Positions 7,909-16,042 of a stretch of 64,000 bases of DNA are shown here, piece after piece. Within the stretch, counting starts at the first letter, position 1. Every line of letters starts with the position of its first letter. Under the pieces are notes generated by a model. It worked only from the letters and a program-made list of their open reading frames with translations, was not told where the DNA came from and ran no database searches. The position numbers and the translations under genes were made by a program. Source of the stretch: Megamonas sp. UBA1796 (GTDB lineage Bacteria; Bacillota; Negativicutes; Selenomonadales; Selenomonadaceae); assembly GCA_002319795.1 (NCBI GenBank), contig DCFU01000027.1, forward strand, positions 1 through 64,000, given 5' to 3'.

Positions 7909-8871
7909 TCAGCTCAATGCACAGCGTTGGATATTGATTTTACTTATCCAGTCCTCCCATGAATCCTGAATGAATTCATGTACAAGGTACTGCGGATGCA
8001 GTGCCTGTACAAGATGGCGTACATCTGGTGTGCGAAATGGCTGATGCCGGTCTATCTGCATCACATAGTCCATACTTTCCTGCCAGGAAAGCGGACGCGG
8101 CACATCCTGCATATGTACAGCCCGCATATGCGGCGCAAAAGATCCCGGCAATGAGCAGTGCAGATGCAGACCAAGTATGCGGCGGCGCAGGCTCCCCATT
8201 TTGTCTGTAACGGACAAAATATATCGTACAGCCTCTTCCTCGCTGCGCAAACCATAGTTCGTATTCATGAGATGTCCTGTATCAAGCATGAAGCCTGTTT
8301 TCTTATGTCTGATACCTTCCAGAAGAGTCTCTGCCAGCTTCGGCTCCAAAAAAGTAAGACCCGGCCACCAGAGATTTTCGAAAAGCAGCCAGCAGTTATC
8401 CGGCAAGTCTCCTATGATTTCATTCACAAGCTCAATGGTCGCCAGTATAACTTCCCGGTCCGTATAGGCAAAGCGTCTGATATACATCTCAGATGTACGC
8501 GCATTCGCTACATGAAACACGACATAGTGCGGATTGCAGGCAGCAGCCTGCCGGATATTTTCCCGCCAGGTCTCAAGCCATTCTCCGCGTGTTGCCCCAT
8601 AGGCTGCAACAATTTTTTGCTTGTTTCCATATTCCGCAAACAAAGCTTGCCGCTCACCCCGCCAAAAGTCAAGCCAGTTGGGCCAGAAACGCAGATGGAC
8701 GCCTTTTATATAGAGTTCCGGAAAAATTCTGCGGTCCCAGGGAGCACAATTCATAAATTCAATGCCGTCAAGACCACAGTCACAAAGAATCCTGTCCAGC
8801 CGCTCCCGGCTGCCCTGCAGAAGATTCTCAACATCAAAGGACGCATTGGATAAGTTTACAAGCTCCAGCAT
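7909..8871 (-). CDS. AP-endonuclease-2/xylose-isomerase-like TIM barrel; CbiR-like cobamide remodelling candidate
   Basis: Cytoplasmic TIM-barrel protein of 320 residues resembling the sugar-phosphate isomerase/epimerase (AP endonuclease family 2) superfamily. Candidate metal ligands appear at strand ends: FEN (in LLFENLWWPG), LDTGH, HLHCS, and a late HEF. The ATG at 8871 is chosen because AGGAG lies 7 bases upstream; a longer reading would run far into the tonB gene. It is the last gene of a locus otherwise devoted to B12 uptake and headed by a cobalamin riboswitch. CbiR, which cleaves the cobamide lower loop for remodelling, belongs to this superfamily, so that role is inferred from fold plus context. 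An ordinary sugar isomerase is the alternative. Confidence 0.65.
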   Translation of the reverse strand: MLELVNLSNASFDVENLLQGSRERLDRILCDCGLDGIEFMNCAPWDRRIFPELYIKGVHLRFWPNWLDFWRGERQALFAEYGNKQKIVAAYGATRGEWLETWRENIRQAAACNPHYVVFHVANARTSEMYIRRFAYTDREVILATIELVNEIIGDLPDNCWLLFENLWWPGLTFLEPKLAETLLEGIRHKKTGFMLDTGHLMNTNYGLRSEEEAVRYILSVTDKMGSLRRRILGLHLHCSLPGSFAPHMRAVHMQDVPRPLSWQESMDYVMQIDRHQPFRTPDVRHLVQALHPQYLVHEFIQDSWEDWISKINIQRCALS

Positions 8872-8881
8872 AAACATTCTC

Positions 8882-9652
8882 CTATCGCAAATCAAAATGA
8901 ATCCGGCGCGTAGTATGACATGGAACCGCCTCGCCATATACATTGAGCGCCGGTGAAAAATGGTACCCATAGGCTGCGTTGAGCGCCGCTGCATCCATCT
9001 CTCCATACCCCGAGGATTCAACAACCTCAGCACTCTCCACGCCGCCGTCTGTCCCCACCAGCATGCGCACACGTACCGTGCCTTCCGCATTCTGCTGCCG
9101 CAGGCTCTCAGGATACGTTGGGGCTGGCGCAGAAATGAGTTGGGGCGGTGTCTTCGGACGCTGTGCGGCTGCTGCATCGCGGCCGTCACCATTCCCCTGT
9201 CCACTTACCTGTCCGTTGCCGGTTCCCATCCCGGCTCCGGGAACACTGCCGTCACTTCCACTGCTTTGTCCGCTGCCTGCAGATAAAGCCGCAGATCCCG
9301 CACCTGTTGATGCATTTACAGCCGGATTTTCTGCTTTGTCCTGATGATTTTTCTTGTATTCCTGCTGTTTTTCCGGTGTTTCGGTATACGCCTCAGTAAT
9401 TTGCGGTACTTGTACCCTTTTCTCAAAGACAATATCTCCGGCAGAAGGCGCAGCAGCAGCGGCAGTGCTGTTGCTGTGTCCTCCGCCAGCATCTCCCGCA
9501 TCCATGTCATAGACAGCAACATCAACTGGCTTTTTCTCATCGGCGGAAACCTGCGCAAATAAACCTGTCGTGGCAATTGCCGCAAAAACAAGCAAATGCA
9601 ACAGGAGGGAAAAACCAGTGGCTTTAAATTTGCGTTTCTGCTCTTCTATCAT
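8882..9652 (-). CDS. tonB: TonB energy-transducing protein
   Basis: Protein of 256 residues with a single N-terminal membrane anchor (about residues 10-30), a low-complexity periplasmic spacer rich in Gly, Ser and Ala rather than the usual Pro/Lys, and a C-terminal TonB domain (from about residue 170: APTYPESLRQQNAEG, then GYGEMDAAALNA). It carries energy from ExbBD to outer-membrane receptors. The ATG at 9652 has GGAGG 8 bases upstream; a GTG six bases earlier is too close to it. It follows exbD immediately. The receptors encoded in the same locus are the obvious clients. Confidence 0.88.
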   Translation of the reverse strand: MIEEQKRKFKATGFSLLLHLLVFAAIATTGLFAQVSADEKKPVDVAVYDMDAGDAGGGHSNSTAAAAAPSAGDIVFEKRVQVPQITEAYTETPEKQQEYKKNHQDKAENPAVNASTGAGSAALSAGSGQSSGSDGSVPGAGMGTGNGQVSGQGNGDGRDAAAAQRPKTPPQLISAPAPTYPESLRQQNAEGTVRVRMLVGTDGGVESAEVVESSGYGEMDAAALNAAYGYHFSPALNVYGEAVPCHTTRRIHFDLR

Positions 9653-9657
9653 CGTCA

Positions 9658-10065
9658 CTACCTCCCGGAATCCGCCGCGAGACCAAAGCGCGTAATGCCC
9701 GCGCCCTTGAATTTATCAAGCAGGCCGAGCACCATGCCATAATCGATCTCCTGATCCGCACGCACGACAACCGAAAATTTTGGATTTTTTTTATTTTCCT
9801 CTCCGGCTTTCGTTATAAGCTCCTTTTCTGTGATCTGCTTATCCTCCAGCCAAAGCGTTCCCTCTTTTTTCATTGTTACCAGATATGTCACGTTCATCTG
9901 CGTTTCGGCATGCGCGGCCTTCGGTATATTCACATCCACTGTTTTCAGGTTCACCATATAAAGTGTGCTCAACATAAAAAACACGAGCAGAAAAAACATA
10001 ATATCGATCATCGGAATAATCATGACCTCCGGCTTGGCAAAGCTGCGCCTGTCACGTATCCTCAT
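9658..10065 (-). CDS. exbD: ExbD biopolymer transport protein
   Basis: Protein of 135 residues with one N-terminal membrane segment (PMIDIMFFLLVFFML, about residues 18-32) containing the essential membrane aspartate in PMID, and a periplasmic domain ending with the ExbD/TolR pattern. With ExbB it uses the proton gradient to energise TonB. The start at 10065 lies just inside the end of exbB (TGAGATG), whereas an upstream in-frame extension would run through exbB and lacks homology. Part of a contiguous exbB-exbD-tonB trio. Confidence 0.88.
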   Translation of the reverse strand: MRIRDRRSFAKPEVMIIPMIDIMFFLLVFFMLSTLYMVNLKTVDVNIPKAAHAETQMNVTYLVTMKKEGTLWLEDKQITEKELITKAGEENKKNPKFSVVVRADQEIDYGMVLGLLDKFKGAGITRFGLAADSGR

Positions 10066-10066
10066 C

Positions 10067-10750
10067 TCAAAGCACCTGCCCCTCAGGAACTGCTCCCGCG
10101 AACTCCTTATTATCCATCTGGCCGACAGCTCTGGCAATGTCGTCCTGTTCCGTTTCAACCAAGGAGAAGCACTGCTCCATATCCGTGACGATATTTTCGA
10201 TACGTTGTGTAAAATACGCATGGACACCAAGGGATATGATGGCCACACAAAGTCCCATGGCCGTAGCGATAAGCGCCTCTCCGACTCCGCCCGTTATAGC
10301 TGCTGCCTGCCCCGATTCCAGATTGAATACGCTAAATGCCGAAATCATGCCACTGATTGTGCCGAGCAAACCAAGCAAAGGCGCCATGGTAACGATGACA
10401 CTCAGATAGTAGAGCCGCATACGCAGCTTGGACAGTTCAATACCGGACTGTATTTCCATATACGATGAGACCCGGGTTGCATCCTTACTGCTGCATTTCT
10501 GCATAGCCGTATAAAGAATGTCCGCCAAGGCTCCCTTGGCATTTTGAGCAAGCACAGCAGCATCAGCAAGCTTATGGTTGGCCATAAGCATATAAAAATC
10601 ACGTGCAAAGGCCCGGCCCGTATCGACCCGCCTGAAATACATTGCACGCTCGATACCGATTGCCACAACAAACATGGAGCAGAGCAGCAGTATGTACATA
10701 ACAAAGCCGCCCTTATGGAAAAATTCTACACCCGTCATGATTGAATCCAT
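10067..10750 (-). CDS. exbB: ExbB/TolQ/MotA family proton channel
   Basis: Protein of 227 residues with three membrane segments: one near the N terminus (GFVMYILLLCSMFVVAIGIE) and two after a cytoplasmic loop of about 90 residues. The conserved stretch MAPLLGLLGTISGMISAF and the following GGVGEALIATAMGLCVAI are ExbB/TolQ hallmarks. It forms the proton-conducting core of the TonB motor with ExbD. Position between the BtuC permease and exbD ties the motor to cobalamin receptors. Confidence 0.9.
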   Translation of the reverse strand: MDSIMTGVEFFHKGGFVMYILLLCSMFVVAIGIERAMYFRRVDTGRAFARDFYMLMANHKLADAAVLAQNAKGALADILYTAMQKCSSKDATRVSSYMEIQSGIELSKLRMRLYYLSVIVTMAPLLGLLGTISGMISAFSVFNLESGQAAAITGGVGEALIATAMGLCVAIISLGVHAYFTQRIENIVTDMEQCFSLVETEQDDIARAVGQMDNKEFAGAVPEGQVL

Positions 10751-10829
10751 AAAAACTTCCTCCTACTATTTCTTAAAAATAAATATTTATACCAGGCATA
10801 AATCGCCGCATAATCTTCATCTCACAGCG

Positions 10830-11867
10830 TTAACGTTCCAAGCGCCTGGTTCTGCGCAACAGATAAAGGAAATACGGTGTCCCCAAAAAAGCGGTCATTA
10901 TGCCGACACGCACCTCCAGCGGTGGTACAATGATGCGGCCAACCGTATCGCAGAAGACCAAAAAAGCGCCACCGGCCAATACACTCGCAGGAAGCAGCTG
11001 CCTGTGATCCGGTCCCACAAGCATCCGCATCATATGCGGCACAACAAGTCCGACAAAACCAATATTGCCGCTGATGCACACACCGGTAGCCGTTGTCATG
11101 GATGCAACTGCCAGCAAAAACAGCCGATAGGTACCGACCGGCATCCCCACCGCCCTGGCCTCAATATCGCCAAGCACCAGAATGTTCAGATGACGTGCCA
11201 TAAGCAGCATAATGCCAATGCCGCCCAAAATCGGTCCGATGCCGAGAAATACATGTTCCCATCGCCGATAGTCGAGCCCGCCAATTGTCCAAAACAAATA
11301 TTGTTGCAGCTTCTGCTCATTGATGACGGTAAGGATTGCCGCCGTAACAGCGCCGAGCAGCATACCTACAACCACTCCGGACAGCAGCAGGGTCATAACC
11401 GGGATCTTCCCATGCCGCATAGCAAGCGATACAGTCAGGGTAACTGCCAGCAGAGAACCCAGGAAGGCAAATACTGGCATATAAAACATGCTGATTTCGC
11501 TAAGCCCCAACGCAATCGCAAGTACTGCGCCCACCGCTGCACCGCTTGATACGCCAATAATCCCCGGATCCGCCAACGGATTGCTGAAAATCCCCTGCAT
11601 GACCGCGCCAGAAGCTCCCAACCCGGCCCCAACCATAAGTCCCACGATGGTGCGCGGCATACGTATATGCCAGAGCACTGCCTGCTGTTCAGGCGTCACC
11701 GTTACATTCGCCAAAATCGGCAGTCCGAGCTCATGGGCAAAAGCTGCCAGCACATGCATGAATGGAATATCGATCTGTCCCCAGGAAAGCGACAACAGCG
11801 AAACAGCAAAAAAAACAATGACCATTATTACAAGGAAAAATCCTGACTGATACCTTTTGTGCTTCAT
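10830..11867 (-). CDS. btuC: BtuC-type cobalamin/iron-siderophore ABC permease
   Basis: FecCD-family permease of 345 residues with about ten hydrophobic segments. Family motifs include GAGLGASGAVMQGIFSNPLADPGIIGVSSGAA and the C-terminal GNIGFVGLVVPHMMRMLVGPDHR, the region that docks with the ATPase. The ATG at 11867 has GGAG 7 bases upstream; an upstream ATG at 11891 lacks a site and overlaps btuD. Such permeases carry B12, haem or siderophores. The riboswitch-led locus with BtuF, TonB receptors and CbiK favours cobalamin or a corrin precursor. Confidence 0.82.
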   Translation of the reverse strand: MKHKRYQSGFFLVIMVIVFFAVSLLSLSWGQIDIPFMHVLAAFAHELGLPILANVTVTPEQQAVLWHIRMPRTIVGLMVGAGLGASGAVMQGIFSNPLADPGIIGVSSGAAVGAVLAIALGLSEISMFYMPVFAFLGSLLAVTLTVSLAMRHGKIPVMTLLLSGVVVGMLLGAVTAAILTVINEQKLQQYLFWTIGGLDYRRWEHVFLGIGPILGGIGIMLLMARHLNILVLGDIEARAVGMPVGTYRLFLLAVASMTTATGVCISGNIGFVGLVVPHMMRMLVGPDHRQLLPASVLAGGAFLVFCDTVGRIIVPPLEVRVGIMTAFLGTPYFLYLLRRTRRLER

Positions 11868-11883
11868 TATGCTTCTCCATTCC

Positions 11884-12792
11884 TCATGCACTGCCGTATT
11901 TTCTCAGTTCTGCCTGATTTGCGGCCGTTCCCGCCGACAATGTGCCATCCAGAATGATCCCCAGCAGCCTGTCCTTGCGTCTGTCGCTTTTCTCAGGCAT
12001 AGTAAATACCTCCGTATGGCCCGTCAGCGGATTTTTGACAACCTGAACATCTGTAGCATAGGCTTGTGTAAGATTTTCCGCTGTCAGTACTTTATCCGCT
12101 GTTCCGTCTGCCAAAATATGCCCTTGTCCTACAAGCAGCAAACGTGAACAGAACCTTGCTGCCAGGCTCAGCTCATGTACAACCATGAGCACGGTCTTGC
12201 CAGCTGCGCAAAGCTCCCGGCAAAAACGGAATATCTCCTCCTGATAAAAAACATCCAGCCCTGTAGCAGGCTCATCAAGAAAGAGTATGGGTGTCTGCTG
12301 TGCCAGAACTTTGGCCAGCAGCACACGCTGACGCTGGCCGCCGGAAATGGCATACATGGTCTGCCCGGCAAGCTCAGAAACTCCCGCATATTCCATACAT
12401 GCGTCTACGATTTCCTCATCTGCCGCATTCTCCCGTTCCCACCAACGAAGATAAGGATAGCGGCCTGCCATGACGATCTCACGAGCCGTATAGCCAAACG
12501 CAACCTCTACATGCTGCTGCAGATAAGCGACCTCACGGGCGAACTTACGTGCAGGCAATGCATATATATCCCGACCCTTCAAAAGGATTTTCCCCTCCAG
12601 CAGCGGCAGAATACCGCGCAGTGTTTTCAACAGCGTACTTTTTCCTGCACCATTCGCACCGATCAACCCAATCATTTCACCCTGCCCAACCGAAAAAGAG
12701 ATGTCCTTCAAAATATGCCGGCTGCCATAGCCGGCTGCCAGATTTTTGACTGCAAGGATTTCCTCATTTCGCATTCTTCTTTCACCATCCAT
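11884..12792 (-). CDS. btuD: BtuD-type ABC ATPase
   Basis: ATPase of 302 residues in the FepC/BtuD group. Walker A GANGAGKS, Q-loop YLQQHVE, signature ISGGQRQR, Walker B ILFLDEPATGLD and switch MVVHELSLA are present. About 45 residues follow the usual end of the fold (from GHTEVFTMPEKSDRRKDR), a modest C-terminal extension. GGAGG lies 13 bases before the first ATG; a second ATG 18 bases downstream is possible. It energises the downstream BtuC-like permease for import of corrinoid from the periplasm. Confidence 0.82.
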   Translation of the reverse strand: MDGERRMRNEEILAVKNLAAGYGSRHILKDISFSVGQGEMIGLIGANGAGKSTLLKTLRGILPLLEGKILLKGRDIYALPARKFAREVAYLQQHVEVAFGYTAREIVMAGRYPYLRWWERENAADEEIVDACMEYAGVSELAGQTMYAISGGQRQRVLLAKVLAQQTPILFLDEPATGLDVFYQEEIFRFCRELCAAGKTVLMVVHELSLAARFCSRLLLVGQGHILADGTADKVLTAENLTQAYATDVQVVKNPLTGHTEVFTMPEKSDRRKDRLLGIILDGTLSAGTAANQAELRKYGSA

Positions 12793-12863
12793 CAGGCCTA
12801 TAAGGCCTCCACAATATGCAATACCAATTCAGTTTATAGCTTTTATCGCTCTCTGATTTCTTC

Positions 12864-14792
12864 TTAGAAACTATAGGTAACACCAACCTGGAAGAAACGT
12901 CCCGGTGCCGGATAATGTATTGTACCATATGCACTGACACTATTTCCATAGGCAGAATATTCCTGGTTCGTGAGATTATTCACCTTAAAATAAGCTGTTG
13001 TCTGCTTATTAATAGCACAGCTGATATTAAAGTCGAATACCGCATAGCTGCGTGTCGTAAAATATGTCGTATTCAAACCGCTGCCAATCGTGCCCGACAA
13101 ATTTGATTTCCATGCCCCCTTATTATAGTGCAGACCAAAACGATACCCATTAGGCTGCGTATTTTTCGGCTCCAGCACCATGCCTGCTCCTTTATTCTCA
13201 TCCATCTCGCATTTGATATAGGAATAACCCGCATCATAGCTCCATACCGAATCCGCTTTTTTTTGGAAAGATATCTCAAAGCCACGCTTTTTTTCCCGGT
13301 TAAGATTCTCTACGTAGCAGGGATAGTTATCTCCCCAACGAATGGCATCATGGATTTCGCTTTGGAATACACTTGCCTGGATGTTGGTCTTAGCGTCCAG
13401 TTTATGGTTTATGCCTAAAGTTTCTGTATAGCCACTTTCCGGTTTTAGATTTGGGTTCCCATAATACTGATAGATATCATTCCGGTAGTACAGGTCATCA
13501 GCGGTTGGAGCCTTATATACCCTGCCCCAGGAAGCATATACCTGTGTATTATCATTCGCGTTATAATTCACGGCAACTTTTGGTGTCCAATGTGTCCCAA
13601 ACATGCTATGATGGTCCATCCGTATGCCCGGTACAAAGGACCACTTTGGATTCAGCTTCATCGTATCCTGCAAGTAAAACGCCTTATTAGTAATTATCTT
13701 ATCCGTATAACCCGCGGTAACATTTGTCGAATCGCTTTGGTGCCATTCAACTCCGGCAACCAGGCGGTTCTTCTTATTGAAATCCCAGCCATTCTGATAA
13801 TCGAAACCCTGAAGTCTGGTATTGAAGGCCCCATCATAATCCTCGGCCTTATAATTGTTGAAATAGCGAAAATAACCTGGTACATTCGTATTTTCCTTAA
13901 AATTATATGTCATGCTCCAATTATTGAATAATTCATTCTGAAAATATCCACTGGCCGCACAGTTATAATAAGCATCACTATTGATGGATTTATGCTCTAT
14001 GCCCAACCGCAGGGAACTTGCATCATCCAGCTTTGCATCCAGTCTGACAGACAACGCGTTGTTATTATAATCACTGGCAGGCATTGTATCTGTACTCCCA
14101 GCAAGCTTATATTTAAAATAGCTGCGTTTTTGCAAAGCGCCTGTAACAAACCAGCTTACATTGCGTTCACTACCTTCATTGGTAATCTCATAATTGTGCG
14201 TACCCCAGGAACCCGTATTCAAATCCAGTGTTGTTTTATTTTCTTTAACTTTCTTCGTGATGATATTTACGACACCGCCCACAGCGTCGCTGCCATAAAG
14301 AGCAGAACTGCCACCCTTGACAATCTCTATACGTTCAATATTTTTCATAGAAGGAAGCATATTGAGATTGACCCCGGCCCGGCCTACCCCTATCCCTTGT
14401 TCCTGATTCAAACGCTGTCCATCGATCATAATGACAACACGGTCATCGCCATTGAGGCGTAGAAGTGCATCGCTGCCATTCCCTCCCTGGCTTGTCACGA
14501 TAGCTCCATTTACATGCTGCAGGGCCTCGGACATATCTGCATAGTGATTGTCCTCAATCTCCTTGGCCGTAATAACAGTCACATTCGCCGGTGTCTCCAT
14601 TTTTTTTGTTGGAATGCGTTCAGCAGTCACTACCGTATCCTCCAACGTATATTCATCTGCTACTGTATTGTCTGCCGCTGCAACAATTCCAGTCCCTCCG
14701 GCAAATAAGCCGCCAAAAATAATTGCTGCCGCCAGCTGGCAGGCTAAACGATTTTCTCTATGTTTTGCTTTCAGCTCTTCATTGATGCTCAT
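12864..14792 (-). CDS. btuB: TonB-dependent outer-membrane receptor, BtuB-like (second receptor)
   Basis: Receptor of 642 residues with an N-terminal signal segment (hydrophobic about residues 17-40), a TonB box-like TLEDTVVTAER, a plug domain (NVTVITAKEIEDN ... VMIDGQRLNQEQGIGVGRAGVNLNMLP ... RIEIVKGGSSALYGSDAVGGVVNIITKK), and a 22-strand barrel ending in the aromatic C-terminal signature (GRFFQVGVTYSF). It binds substrate at the cell surface and passes it to the periplasm using TonB. Length matches BtuB-type receptors (about 600-650). It lies between btuF and btuD. Cobalamin is inferred from context; the plug alone does not prove it. Confidence 0.85.
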   Translation of the reverse strand: MSINEELKAKHRENRLACQLAAAIIFGGLFAGGTGIVAAADNTVADEYTLEDTVVTAERIPTKKMETPANVTVITAKEIEDNHYADMSEALQHVNGAIVTSQGGNGSDALLRLNGDDRVVIMIDGQRLNQEQGIGVGRAGVNLNMLPSMKNIERIEIVKGGSSALYGSDAVGGVVNIITKKVKENKTTLDLNTGSWGTHNYEITNEGSERNVSWFVTGALQKRSYFKYKLAGSTDTMPASDYNNNALSVRLDAKLDDASSLRLGIEHKSINSDAYYNCAASGYFQNELFNNWSMTYNFKENTNVPGYFRYFNNYKAEDYDGAFNTRLQGFDYQNGWDFNKKNRLVAGVEWHQSDSTNVTAGYTDKIITNKAFYLQDTMKLNPKWSFVPGIRMDHHSMFGTHWTPKVAVNYNANDNTQVYASWGRVYKAPTADDLYYRNDIYQYYGNPNLKPESGYTETLGINHKLDAKTNIQASVFQSEIHDAIRWGDNYPCYVENLNREKKRGFEISFQKKADSVWSYDAGYSYIKCEMDENKGAGMVLEPKNTQPNGYRFGLHYNKGAWKSNLSGTIGSGLNTTYFTTRSYAVFDFNISCAINKQTTAYFKVNNLTNQEYSAYGNSVSAYGTIHYPAPGRFFQVGVTYSF

Positions 14793-14818
14793 TTTTTATC
14801 TCTTCCTCTGTTTCTGTT

Positions 14819-15811
14819 TTATTCTGCCGCGGACAAATGCTCATTTGCCGGCTGTGCAAAGGCCTCCCCGTACGCCATATAGGCGATTTCCTGCACACCA
14901 AATACAATATCCTGTGAACCATTATATATATAAGCCTCGCGAGGCTCTTTCAGATTGCCATCATGAATCGCTCTGACCGTCTGCAGCGAGGGATCCTCCA
15001 GATAATCATTTCGAAAATTTTTCACATCGTATTTCCCATGATTGTTGTAAGTTGGCAAAAAAAGAATATCCGGATTTATCTTGACGAGCTGTTCCTTGCT
15101 CATCGTCTGTCCTGTATGTATTCCGGCCTCAGCCATGCCATTTATTACGCCTGCATAGCCGCAGGCATCATCAAAGGTACAGCCAATGCCGCCATAAGCA
15201 GCCATAATCGAGATAAGCACCACGCGCTTTCTTGCCTCCGGCGGGATTTTATCCGTTTTTTCCTTGACTTCCGCGAGCTTTGTATCCATTTTTTGCAAAA
15301 GGACTTGCCCACGTTCCTTTTCTCCGGCCGCAGCCGCTAAAAGGTCGATGGTCTCCCGGATTTCCTGCATGCTCTTTGCCCCTTTACACACAACGACTTT
15401 GAGCCCAAGTTCGCGCAGCGCCCCCACCTGCTCCAGATTCCCCCAATCTGGTACAATGATAAGATCCGGCTGCAAGGAAACAATTTCTTCCACGGACGGA
15501 TTCGTAATTTTCACTGGAATAGTTTTGGCAATATCTACGATATTGGAACTCACCGGATCATCCAGCAAAGCATTGACCCCTGCCATTTGCCCGGGTTTTA
15601 CGAGCCCGAGCATAATTTCGTCTGTACTCATGGAAAGCGTGAGGATACGTTTAGGCTTTGACGGCATCTGTATAGTCTCGCCGGTAATATCTGTTACTTC
15701 ATAGGCCGCTCCGGCACTCCCATTATCAATCTGCCCTGGCACCTTACAGCCAGTCAGCAGTATACCCAGACATAAAAACAAGACTATGCAGGGAACTATA
15801 CGATGTCTCAT
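14819..15811 (-). CDS. btuF: BtuF-like periplasmic cobalamin-binding lipoprotein
   Basis: Substrate-binding protein of 330 residues with a lipoprotein signal (LLTGC, Cys22). The mature part follows the BtuF/FepB family plan: a first lobe beginning YEVTDITGETIQMPSKPKRILTL, the conserved EEIVSLQPDLIIVP, and a second lobe containing NPDILFLP. It would collect corrinoid delivered by the TonB receptors and present it to BtuCD. The gene follows a broken copy of a similar protein (15828-16042). Siderophore or haem binding cannot be excluded by sequence alone. Confidence 0.83.
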   Translation of the reverse strand: MRHRIVPCIVLFLCLGILLTGCKVPGQIDNGSAGAAYEVTDITGETIQMPSKPKRILTLSMSTDEIMLGLVKPGQMAGVNALLDDPVSSNIVDIAKTIPVKITNPSVEEIVSLQPDLIIVPDWGNLEQVGALRELGLKVVVCKGAKSMQEIRETIDLLAAAAGEKERGQVLLQKMDTKLAEVKEKTDKIPPEARKRVVLISIMAAYGGIGCTFDDACGYAGVINGMAEAGIHTGQTMSKEQLVKINPDILFLPTYNNHGKYDVKNFRNDYLEDPSLQTVRAIHDGNLKEPREAYIYNGSQDIVFGVQEIAYMAYGEAFAQPANEHLSAAE

Positions 15812-15827
15812 GACTTAACACAACTCC

Positions 15828-16042
15828 TTATTCATCCACTGTCGAATACCATGAAAGTTCCGCTATTGACTGGGGTTCAACCAGAGCCACTAAAAGTTCA
15901 TCCGGTCCCAGATTCGAAGACACTATGTGTCGAGGCTGCTTTGGCAGAAGAACTTCAGCCCCGCTGTCATCCCTGTCGCAGGAACACTAAGGGACAGCAG
16001 CAAGCATAAACAAATACATTTACATGCCTGTTGCATAAGCAT
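15828..16042 (-). pseudogene. Remnant of a second BtuF-like binding protein (N-terminal part only)
   Basis: Translation can start at the ATG at 16042, which overlaps the stop of the preceding TonB receptor (TGATG). This frame encodes a good signal peptide (core CLCLLLSLSVPATG) and stops after 39 codons. One frame over, the sequence reads LPKQPRHIVSSNLGPDELL followed by VALVEPQSIAEL and WYSTVDE, then a TAA at 15828-15830. That is the N-terminal lobe pattern of periplasmic B12/siderophore-binding proteins. The reading frame is therefore broken once and the rest of the gene is missing. It appears to be a decayed partner of the upstream receptor, replaced by the intact btuF just downstream. Confidence 0.7.

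Noticed and set aside
8872..9204. N-terminal extension of the cbiR-like protein by about 110 residues
   Set aside because: It would overlap most of the end of tonB, has a basic, low-complexity composition and no homology; a good ribosome-binding site supports the ATG at 8871.
10066..10248. N-terminal extension of ExbD by about 60 residues
   Set aside because: The extension lies within exbB in another frame and does not resemble ExbD, whose sequence starts at MRIRDRRSF.
15812..16041. Possible cobalamin riboswitch between btuF and the first TonB receptor
   Set aside because: No GCCACTG core, CAGGTG block or closing blocks are present; the stretch reads instead as a broken binding-protein gene.
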